Shown: positions 1 through 7,992 of the stretch, piece by piece
Numbering within the stretch: position 1 is the stretch's first letter
Layout of the letters: every line of letters starts with the position of its first letter
Source of the DNA: Clostridia bacterium
Lineage (GTDB): Bacteria > Bacillota > Clostridia > UMGS1810
Assembly: GCA_017481205.1 (NCBI GenBank)
Contig: JAFUPN010000036.1
Coordinates: forward strand, 1 to 64,000
Direction of reading: 5' to 3'
DNA length: 64,000 nucleotides
Made by a program: the position numbers and the translations under genes
Notes under the pieces: generated by a model
The model's input: the letters and a program-made list of their open reading frames with translations, nothing else
What the model was told of the DNA's origin: nothing
Databases searched by the model: none

Positions 1-223
1 ACCACAGGCAACGACACACAGATGCAATAATGATACTCCCGTCTTGAACGCGTCACTGCATTGGGCGGTTGTGTGAGAACCACACAGAGGGTGAGAGTCC
101 CGTGGAGCCTGCCAAGGTCGTATGAAAAACGTATAAAATTTTAAAAAGTAATCAATATGATTTTTCGGAATATAATTATGAAGAATTGGGAAAATTTATT
201 CTATATGGAAGGAGGCCAACCAT
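1..223. other. Unassigned leader of the recombinase element
   Basis: I recognise no gene here. Positions 60-125 are GC-richer than the surroundings and contain two short stem-loops: TGTGTG/CACACA around position 70-85, then GGG/CCC around 88-101. Together they look like a structured RNA fragment, for example a group II intron domain I remnant, but this is not established. The stretch ends in a strong ribosome site (GGAAGGAGG) for the ORF at 224. It may hold one end of the mobile element carrying the recombinase. Confidence 0.3.
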
Positions 224-361
224 ATGAAGAAAAGTGACGAAAAATTGTTGCTAAAAAAACAAACACTCACGGCTTGGGCGAACATCTTACTTGCCAAAGG
301 AATGATTGACCTCGCCAAGTGTAATCGTATGAAATCCTTAATTGAAAAACTTACTGCATAA
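224..361 (+). CDS. Small helical protein, companion of serine recombinase (45 aa)
   Basis: This 45-residue ORF starts at an ATG eight bases after a GGAGG ribosome site. The product is basic and probably helical: a Lys-rich start, then TAWANILLAKGMID, then CNRMKSLIEKL. No catalytic motif is visible. It lies 133 bp upstream of the serine recombinase on the same strand. Short ORFs in this position accompany large serine recombinases in some clostridial mobile elements, so it is probably part of the same element. Its function is unknown; a DNA-binding or excision-directing accessory role is only a guess. The strong ribosome site and intact frame argue that it is real. Confidence 0.6.
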   Translation: MKKSDEKLLLKKQTLTAWANILLAKGMIDLAKCNRMKSLIEKLTA

Positions 362-372
362 AGTGAGAAAAC

Positions 373-389
373 AGCCGCACAATGCGGCT
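373..389 (+). other. Stem-loop between small ORF and recombinase
   Basis: AGCCGCA and TGCGGCT pair as a perfect 7-bp stem with a 3-nt loop, 11 bp after the stop of the small ORF. No T-tract follows, so it is a weak terminator at best; it may be an mRNA 3' stabiliser. Confidence 0.4.
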
Positions 390-432
390 TGTACATATAT
401 GCTGAAAATTTTTGGTAATTCACCAAAGAGCC

Positions 433-461
433 TTGACACAAATCAAACGGCGCGGTAACAT
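433..461 (+). promoter_or_regulatory. Candidate promoter of the serine recombinase
   Basis: TTGACA at 433-438, a 17-bp spacer, then TAACAT at 456-461 (4 of 6 matches to the -10 consensus). The recombinase start codon at 495 follows a GAGAGG ribosome site. Confidence 0.5.
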
Positions 462-494
462 TATTATAGATACTAAATAAAGAGAGGTAAAAAT

Positions 495-2200
495 ATGGAT
501 ATATATTCAGTTGCAAATCAAATGAAGTTAGAACGAAAAACCATATTTGATTTACCACTGAGAGTTACTTTCTATGGTCGTGTTTCGACTACAAGAGAAG
601 AACAAGAAAACTCTATAGAAAATCAGATAAGTTACTTCACCGATTTGATAAAAAATAACCCTAATTGGACTTATGTTGAAGGTTACGTTGACCGCATCCG
701 TGGTGAACAGGCTGCAAACCGTGAAGAGTTTATGAGAATGATTGAAGATGGTAAAAACGGTGAGTTTGATTTAATCCTCACAAAAGAGGTTTCACGTTTC
801 GCAAGAAACACCATCGACAGTTTGACTTATACAAGAGATTTGCTTAGATGTGGTGTCGGTGTTTTCTTCCAAAATGATAACATCTGCACAATAGACACCG
901 ATAGCGAACTCAGACTTACCATTATGTCAAGTATAGCAGCAGATGAAGTTAGAAAACTTTCTGAAAGAGTTCGTTGGGGACATAAACGTTCTATCGAAAA
1001 AGGTGCTGTTATGGGTAACAGTAGAATTTTCGGTTATGACAAAGATGATTGCAAACTTGTTATCAATGAACCCGAAGCCGAAATGGTTCGGTTTATCTTT
1101 GAAACATATTCAACAGGTGACTACAGTACACGGAAAATTGAAGATATGCTTTTTAATAAAGGTTATCGTGGTAGAAACGGAACTCGCATCCATCACAACA
1201 CAATTTCCGGTATAATCCAAAATCCAAAATACAAAGGTTATTATTGTGGTAATAAAGTCAAAATTGTTGACTATCGTACCAAAGAACAGAGATTTCTTCC
1301 TGAAGAAGAGTGGATAATGTACAAAGACGAAACAGGTGAAGTTGTCCCTGCTATTGTTGATGAAGATTTATGGGAAAGATGCAATCAGATATTTGCTGAA
1401 CGAAGTGCGGCAATAAAAAGTCGTGAAAGGTCTTTTAAAGACAGGAGTATTTTCACAGGAAAAATTTGGTGTGCTTCTCATATGCGACCATATTGGAGAA
1501 CAAGTTATTCTAACAGTAGGTCTAAAGGTCAAAGTATTTACCAATGGATTTGTAGTGAGAAAAAACGGTTCGGTGCAAAAAGTTGTACTTCGATAGCAAT
1601 TATGGAAGACGAACTCTACACGATGATTTCAGAATACTTCAAGGACATCGCAGAGAATGTTGAAGAATATGTAAATGATTTCATTAAAATTTACAACAGA
1701 GTGATAAGACTTCGACTTCTGAAAGAAAAATCAACGATGTCAAGACAAGAATTGACAAAGAGAAAAACAAACGTGATAAACTCTTTGATTTATATGTAGA
1801 TGGTTCTATGGAAAAGAAAGAGTTCACGGAACGAAACGAGGTTATCAATTCTGTTATAAAGGAACTCGAAGAAGAGTTGGTTGCACTTGAAAAGACATCC
1901 GAAGATGATGGTAAGTATTTGGAAAATGTCAAGAAAATTCAGAAATATTTTGAAACGATGTACGAACCCGATGTTGAAATGGATAAGGTTGCAGTTGACG
2001 AAATGGTTAAAGTAATTATTGACAGAATTGATGTTTACCCTGTGACCGAAACCTCAATGAGATTAGAGGTAAAATTGAAGATGGGTGGTGTTGGGGATAT
2101 TACTTATATCCGCAATGGAGAACGTTATGGTCGGCGTTCTGGCATCATCTGTAAAAAGATGATTGAAGATATGGAAAGAAAAATGAGCGGCAGCAACTGA
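495..2200 (+). pseudogene. Large serine recombinase, frameshifted
   Basis: A site-specific DNA recombinase of the large serine family, which integrates or excises mobile elements through a 5'-phosphoserine intermediate. The catalytic domain has YGRVS with Ser31, followed by conserved ENQ and SRFARN motifs. The recombinase domain carries NPKYKGYYCGNK, then a Cys-containing zinc-ribbon-like segment and a C-terminal coiled coil. The reading frame breaks at about 1703-1708: frame 1 stops at 1799, while the coiled coil continues without interruption in the -1 frame (KTSTSERKINDV onwards) to 2200. Restoring one A near 1706 gives about 568 residues, the usual family length. A one-base deletion, real or from sequencing, is the simplest reading. 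If real, the catalytic domain may still be made but the C-terminal DNA-binding and regulatory part is lost. Confidence 0.85.
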
Positions 2201-2264
2201 TTAAGGCTGAAAGCTCCATACGTCCGCTAAGAGGCTTTGTCACTTATCGCGGCTGTCTATACAC

Positions 2265-2310
2265 TCAAAAACACACCAGGCACTCATTTATATGCCCGGT
2301 GTGTTTTTTT
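2265..2310. terminator. Terminator after the recombinase, probably bidirectional
   Basis: ACACACC-A-GGCA (2271-2282) pairs with TGCC-C-GGTGTGT (2293-2304) and is followed by a run of seven T on the plus strand. An A-run at 2266-2270 gives a T-run on the minus strand. The hairpin therefore separates the recombinase from the convergent gene ending at 2329. Confidence 0.85.
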
Positions 2311-2328
2311 CAGGGGTATTAAAAACAA

Positions 2329-5187
2329 TCACTTTATTATTTTATAGTCTGAAAAAGGTAAATTAAGTTTTTCTGCCAACTCAACAATTATTCCCGATAC
2401 CCAGTTTGCGCCTGCTTCAGTCATATGTGTCTTGTCAATTACTTCGTCACCGTTTGTATCCACAGGCTCAACATAATATGCCTTTGACGCTTCGGCTCCA
2501 AGCTCAGCCAGATCAGCAAATGCCTCGGCATATACATCAAGAAGAGGAACCTTCATATAATTTGCAACATTTCTTGCGGCATTATAGTAGTTACCGTGTG
2601 TGCTGGTGGGAGTATCTCCGTCAAATTCCCATCTGGGGATTGAAGTTGCTATGACAGGTATAGCACCTTTAAGACGGATTGCCTTGATATATTCTTCAAG
2701 ATAATATTCGTAGCTTCCGATGTCATAAGCCGGAACTCCGTCGCTGTCTAAAGGTTCTGCATATCGGGGCTGCTCTGCCCACTTCTGGTCATTGTGACAA
2801 AAGCTGATAAGCACATAATCGCCTCTTTGCATAGCATCCAGTGCAGCTGCAAAACGTCCTCCCTGAGCAAATGTCTTCAGGGTGTTGCCGCTCTCAGCAA
2901 GGTTTACAATCTCAAGATTTGACTGATTGTAAGCATTTTTCAATGCACTACCAACACCTACATAATCCATTCCTTCGGGCGGTGTTTCATCATAAATAGA
3001 GTCTGAAAGTATAAACAGCTTTCTTGAAGCCTTCTGTACTGTAAATGGACTGAGCAAGGGCTTGATACTGCCGTCGTTTGACCATACAAAGAACTGAACA
3101 TCAGCTCCTTCGCTTACACCAATATCAAGAGTGATATCTCCGGATGCAAAATTCTTTGCAACATCACAGCCTGTGAGTTGTCCGTTTTCATATACAACCG
3201 CATACAAATCTGCCGCGGTTTCTACATTCTTTTTAACAGAAATACTAACAAGCTTACCGCCGTCTATGGGTCCATAAACTACGGCAGAATTTGCATCTTT
3301 GAATGTTACTGAATTTATCTCATAATCTACAGGTGTAATGTTCTTGCCAAAATCAGGCACTACATACATTTCAAAGCTGTGTGTCAATGAATAATTTGCT
3401 TCACCCTCATAATAAATCTTTGCAGTAAGGGTAACATTACCTCCTCTGCTTCTGTCAACCTCGCCGGTTGCAGTGTTGATTACTGAGCTTGATGATGTCC
3501 AGTCAATCTTGTAGGTGTTACGGTCTGTAAGAGTGTATGCAGCAGGAAGATTTATTGTATCTGATGAAATCACACCGCCTGCATATGCTTCATCCATCTG
3601 CACAGCTAATCTTGAAAGAACCTCTTCCTTTTCATCGGAGTATACTCTGAAATCGTCAAAATATGCCTGACAATTATTGTTTGTTCTCAGCAAAACATTT
3701 CCCAAATCGGTAACTGATGCATCGCCTCCGGTACCGGGGACATATCTGAATGCCAGATTATTTGCTACAAGAGCATTGTCGATATATACATCACATATAC
3801 CTGCAAGAGTACGTTCAAGATTCTCTCTGTCTGTAACGGTTTGTGTAAATGTTCTGTTAAGATCCATTACAACCTTAATCTTGTAGGTTTTGTCTACTTC
3901 AAAGGAGCCTACCTCGCGTGTTGCAGTATAATCAGAAGCAGTAATATCGCCTTTTTTTGCAGATACTACATAGAACTTATTATTTTTAAGCTCCAGATTT
4001 ATACCGTATTGAGCTGCACCATAGTCATAAAAGGACAGAATGCCGACAGTAGCAGTTTTTGGAGTAATGTTAAACTCTGTGACTATGGATTTTTCTTTGA
4101 ATGTACGGTCAAGATTAAATCTCATCTGCATACCGTCATTGCCCGCTGTTCCTGTGCTGTGCATACCGGTACCGCTGATTGCATAGCCGTTTGTATGGTC
4201 TATGGTAAAATTGGACTGTCTGCGTGCGTCAAGTCTCAGGGCAAGTCCTGCAAAGCTGGGATAAATAGTAGAGCCGTTATATACTACATCCTCACTGTAG
4301 TTTGAAAAATCGTCAGCACCGTAAGTAATTACACCGGTAGGCTCCTTGTATACCCTTATATCGTCAAAGCAGATATCAGGAGCATTTTTATCATCCTGAT
4401 AATAGAAAATTCTGTTGAATTTATTGGGAAATTCAATGCCTGCATATTCCATATAGTCCCAATAATACAATCTGTCATCTTCAGAATCGGTTGATTCATT
4501 AAACTGAGCGCCTGTCTGCTTGTTAAAGGCACTTCCGTTGCCCGAGAAGCCTCTGTCAACCGCTTTTAAAGCACCGTCGAGGTAGAAATCAAACTTTTTT
4601 TCCTTGATATTAATATCAAGCTTTACATTATACCAAAAACCGGCTGCAAGAGGAATACTTGTAATTACGGTATCCCCTGCCTTGATATAATATTTGCCGT
4701 TCTGAGCAACTATACCTGCCCATACATAGGGAGAAGATGCAGCCCACTTAATGTCATCAAAGGCAGTGCAGAGCTCTGCTCTGAACAGAGTATCAATGGG
4801 AGTAAGCGCATTCAGCTTAAACTTAAACTCAGTAAAATATCTGTCCTTTGTGAGATCGTATTCCTGCCATTTGTGATCGGCAATGGTGAGTCTGGAACGT
4901 GTTCCTGCTTCCTTAACTCCCATTTCCAGATATTGATTTGCCTGCTCAACCTTATTGCTCCGTTCCGGCAATGAATGAGTAGCAATTATTCCTCTGTCTT
5001 TGTCAAAATAGTAATTTGACGTTATGCCGGTACCGGTGGTGTAGTTAAAGTCAATATTAACCGCATCACCAACCTGAGAAACAAGGGTGCCTGAGCTTGG
5101 ATGAGCACTTGCCGGTATGACAAACAATGCCATAACCATTGAGACAGCAAGTGCCAGAGATAAAAATCTTTTGCATGTTTTTTTCAT
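2329..5187 (-). CDS. Secreted SGNH hydrolase, rhamnogalacturonan acetylesterase-like
   Basis: A secreted modular esterase of 952 residues, probably removing acetyl groups from pectic or other plant polysaccharides (CE12-like). The start is set by AAAGGAG ten bases before the ATG of MKKTCKRF; a signal peptide ends near AHPSS. Two LamG-like beta-sandwich regions (about 40-310 and 320-540) are followed by an atrophied bacterial Ig-like domain (about 545-630) and a C-terminal SGNH domain. In that domain the nucleophile block reads LSDSI (Ser about 730, with Ser replacing the usual Gly of GDS). Block III is CHND (about 798-801) and the Asp-His block is DKTH (918-921). It is the last gene of the minus-strand polysaccharide cluster, with a terminator at 2265-2310. 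The exact substrate cannot be read from the sequence. Confidence 0.75.
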   Translation of the reverse strand: MKKTCKRFLSLALAVSMVMALFVIPASAHPSSGTLVSQVGDAVNIDFNYTTGTGITSNYYFDKDRGIIATHSLPERSNKVEQANQYLEMGVKEAGTRSRLTIADHKWQEYDLTKDRYFTEFKFKLNALTPIDTLFRAELCTAFDDIKWAASSPYVWAGIVAQNGKYYIKAGDTVITSIPLAAGFWYNVKLDINIKEKKFDFYLDGALKAVDRGFSGNGSAFNKQTGAQFNESTDSEDDRLYYWDYMEYAGIEFPNKFNRIFYYQDDKNAPDICFDDIRVYKEPTGVITYGADDFSNYSEDVVYNGSTIYPSFAGLALRLDARRQSNFTIDHTNGYAISGTGMHSTGTAGNDGMQMRFNLDRTFKEKSIVTEFNITPKTATVGILSFYDYGAAQYGINLELKNNKFYVVSAKKGDITASDYTATREVGSFEVDKTYKIKVVMDLNRTFTQTVTDRENLERTLAGICDVYIDNALVANNLAFRYVPGTGGDASVTDLGNVLLRTNNNCQAYFDDFRVYSDEKEEVLSRLAVQMDEAYAGGVISSDTINLPAAYTLTDRNTYKIDWTSSSSVINTATGEVDRSRGGNVTLTAKIYYEGEANYSLTHSFEMYVVPDFGKNITPVDYEINSVTFKDANSAVVYGPIDGGKLVSISVKKNVETAADLYAVVYENGQLTGCDVAKNFASGDITLDIGVSEGADVQFFVWSNDGSIKPLLSPFTVQKASRKLFILSDSIYDETPPEGMDYVGVGSALKNAYNQSNLEIVNLAESGNTLKTFAQGGRFAAALDAMQRGDYVLISFCHNDQKWAEQPRYAEPLDSDGVPAYDIGSYEYYLEEYIKAIRLKGAIPVIATSIPRWEFDGDTPTSTHGNYYNAARNVANYMKVPLLDVYAEAFADLAELGAEASKAYYVEPVDTNGDEVIDKTHMTEAGANWVSGIIVELAEKLNLPFSDYKIIK

Positions 5188-5285
5188 TTTCAACGCTCCT
5201 TTATAAAATTTATTAAATGGAAGATAGCGAGACAAGCTTCAATATTCTTCCATTAAATATCAATTAATCTTACCATCGCCAAAAA

Positions 5286-7958
5286 TTATTCATAATCCTC
5301 AAGCTTTACAAATTCAACCTTTTTGATATACACACCGCCAGGTGACGCAGTACCAAGACCGAAATGTCCGGCAGAGAAGCTGTTTCCTGAGCGAAATTCA
5401 TTCTCAAGCTTAAAGTCAAGTGTCTGCCAACCGTCGGTAGCCGGATATGCTTTTACTGTTTCCGACACCTCGGCAAAGCTTCCGTCCGGCTGCTTGCCGT
5501 TATACATAAACTTAAGCTTGGTCTCAACCGACGACGCATAGGTAAATCTGACTGCGATATTTTTGCTTATATCGGAAAGGTCTGTGGTAAATGCCGCATA
5601 TTTTCCCGAAGGAATAAAGGTACATTCCTCGCCCTCATACACACCGTGCTCTGTATAGGCTGCACGGTCAGGGTCGCTTTTGTAAATAAAATTGATATGA
5701 TTTCCGCCGTTATATGTGCCGTCGGAAGCAAAGGTAACTGTCATATCCATGGAATATGGCATGGTAAGCCTTTTTGCCTGACCTGTTATTGAATCGCTTG
5801 TTTTTTGATTAGAGTCAAAGGCTGTAAGCTCATAGGTATATGCGCTGCTCTCTGATGCCTCATCATCAAAAAATCTCAGCATATTTTCTCCGCTCACCTC
5901 GCCGTCTGTGATAAACACTTTTCCATCACTGCGTTTTAGCTGATAGGTATCAATTGCGTCAAAATCGTCATATGCCTTTTCCCACTCGACAACCGCACCC
6001 TTTACCTTATCATAAAAGCTTGCTTTGTATATGTGCGGAGCATGATTTACTATAGGAACATTGTTTTCATCCCAGAGAAAATATTTTATCTCATCACCCT
6101 TTTTTACAGTAACTTCAAAATCAATGCTCTGATATTGGGATAATACATCCATTTCACACACAGCGCGGTCTGCAATCTCACCGTTTATGTAAGAAACAGC
6201 TACAAATAAAATTTTGCCTGCGCCTGTTGTACCTGCATTATTAAGGGTTGTAGACGCGGTAACGGTTTGTCCGTTATCAGCTTCTGTTATATCAAGCCAT
6301 TCTGCAAACTCACCCTTAAGAGCCTTCAAAGTAACTTCAAAATCAGCACTCACATTAAACATTCCGTCTGAAATTGTAGCTGTAAGAGTAACGGTTATAT
6401 CCTCTTCAACACCGCGGTTTACCAGTGCAGTTGAACCGTCAATTATAATTGCACCCGTATCTGCGCTCTCCCATGAAATATAGCTTCCGTTCATGCTGCC
6501 CACAACCGGCAGTGCAAAATCTTCTCTTACGGTACCAGGAAGCTCAATAGCTTCCATATCCTCTACAAAGCTCTTATATATAGTATTTTCCATAAATGAA
6601 ATACTAATATTGTCAATTCTCGAATATATCGCCTTTGAAGATTGATTTTGCCTTATGCTGTAATACTGAACAAAGGTCTTTGCCGCCTCATCCTTGTTTA
6701 CAATGCCAAAGGGTGCTTCTGTTTGTGCAACAACATTTTCGCCCTCACAAATACTGAACATATTTGCCTCATTTGTCATATCGTAGCTTAATATATATCT
6801 ATACTCTTTACCGACAAGCTCTCCCTGATAAATCTGTTCAAGGGCTGTATTTCCGCTTTCGTCGGTATATGCAAGGCTGACCGTTCCCATATCGCCGTCA
6901 AGGTCATACTGTACCGCAGCTATTTCCGTCATATCCTGATTAAGCAGATTAACCGTCAGCTGATTTTTTTCGGTATTATATATACAATCCGTTACGCAGG
7001 CATCGCCGCATACATCTGTAATACAAGCTTCTCCTGAGGGAAATGTCAGGTCATAGGAAAAATCAACATCGCCGTAAAGAGGATTTTCATTTATCTTGAC
7101 CTGGTACATATTGCTTCCGGCATAGCAATTTATTTCTTCTGTTTCTTTTAAAATCTCTATGCTGTGCAAATATATGTCATATCCTAAATTGGTACTGAGT
7201 CTGATTGTGTATTGCTGAAGATTTGAGCCTGAATCCTGAGAAATCAAAGCTGTCAGGTCAATATTGCTTACGTCAACCTCTTTTGTAATCCATTTGCCGA
7301 CTTCATCCTCAGCAATATTAAGCAGTGTCGTATTCGCTGTTTTTTTATCGTCGGCCTTTACATATGCCATTTTAAGGGGAGTATTTGCCCTTTCCGCATA
7401 AACTCTGAATCTGAATTTTACATTATTATCAGTGCTTGTAACGGCTCCGGAATCAACCACAAACTTTACATCAGGTGTGTTTACCGGCTTATCAGGACGA
7501 TCCTGATTGTTGAAGGTATGAAAACCAATAGCTGTAAGCCCCTCTACCTCATCGAGAAGAAGCGCATTGCTTCCGCCTACAGTCACCTTATAGTTAACAG
7601 TGTAGGTCTTTTTGTCTGTATGTACTATATCCTGGGGAGCATCAAGCTTAAAACCTGTATGCCACCATTTGTTATAATACGTTAAGCCTCTTGAATTTTC
7701 CGGGCTATTGGCTTCATCACTGCTTGAAAAGGCACTGCTTGCGCGAAAAAAACAAAGAGAGTCTGTCTTCATATCAAGAGCGCCGTCACTAACCTCCGCC
7801 GAAAATGAATTGTCATCCTCCGGAGTGATACTTTGAGAAACATCTGTTGTAATACTGAAATCCTGCAGATATATATTTTGCGGTATTCCTGTTTCTGCAT
7901 ACACATTAATCGCTGCAAAAATCAAGGCTAATGCAAATACAAATATTTTTCTTTTCAC
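5286..7958 (-). CDS. Secreted modular protein, no catalytic domain recognised (890 aa)
   Basis: A large exported protein with signal peptide MKRKIFVFALALIFAAINVYA. Translation starts at GTG after an AGAGGTG ribosome site. The N-terminal half looks like jelly-roll carbohydrate-binding modules. Around 460-545 there is an atrophied Ig-like domain (LPGTVREDFALPVVG, then SYISWESAD), and around 640-710 a fibronectin type III-like segment. The last 150 residues resemble another binding-type beta-sandwich (GGNHINFIY, YIKKVEFVK). I see no enzyme motif. The Ig-like module resembles that of the SGNH esterase 98 bp downstream, so both proteins may bind the same polysaccharide. It lies 34 bp after the SLH gene and is very likely co-transcribed with it. 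Confidence 0.6.
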   Translation of the reverse strand: MKRKIFVFALALIFAAINVYAETGIPQNIYLQDFSITTDVSQSITPEDDNSFSAEVSDGALDMKTDSLCFFRASSAFSSSDEANSPENSRGLTYYNKWWHTGFKLDAPQDIVHTDKKTYTVNYKVTVGGSNALLLDEVEGLTAIGFHTFNNQDRPDKPVNTPDVKFVVDSGAVTSTDNNVKFRFRVYAERANTPLKMAYVKADDKKTANTTLLNIAEDEVGKWITKEVDVSNIDLTALISQDSGSNLQQYTIRLSTNLGYDIYLHSIEILKETEEINCYAGSNMYQVKINENPLYGDVDFSYDLTFPSGEACITDVCGDACVTDCIYNTEKNQLTVNLLNQDMTEIAAVQYDLDGDMGTVSLAYTDESGNTALEQIYQGELVGKEYRYILSYDMTNEANMFSICEGENVVAQTEAPFGIVNKDEAAKTFVQYYSIRQNQSSKAIYSRIDNISISFMENTIYKSFVEDMEAIELPGTVREDFALPVVGSMNGSYISWESADTGAIIIDGSTALVNRGVEEDITVTLTATISDGMFNVSADFEVTLKALKGEFAEWLDITEADNGQTVTASTTLNNAGTTGAGKILFVAVSYINGEIADRAVCEMDVLSQYQSIDFEVTVKKGDEIKYFLWDENNVPIVNHAPHIYKASFYDKVKGAVVEWEKAYDDFDAIDTYQLKRSDGKVFITDGEVSGENMLRFFDDEASESSAYTYELTAFDSNQKTSDSITGQAKRLTMPYSMDMTVTFASDGTYNGGNHINFIYKSDPDRAAYTEHGVYEGEECTFIPSGKYAAFTTDLSDISKNIAVRFTYASSVETKLKFMYNGKQPDGSFAEVSETVKAYPATDGWQTLDFKLENEFRSGNSFSAGHFGLGTASPGGVYIKKVEFVKLEDYE

Positions 7959-7992
7959 TTTTTTTCACCTCTTTACTAAATTTTTGTCAGTA

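Noticed and set aside
60-125. Confident group II intron call
   Set aside because: Only two short stems resembling the 5' part are present, without an intron-encoded protein or domain V.
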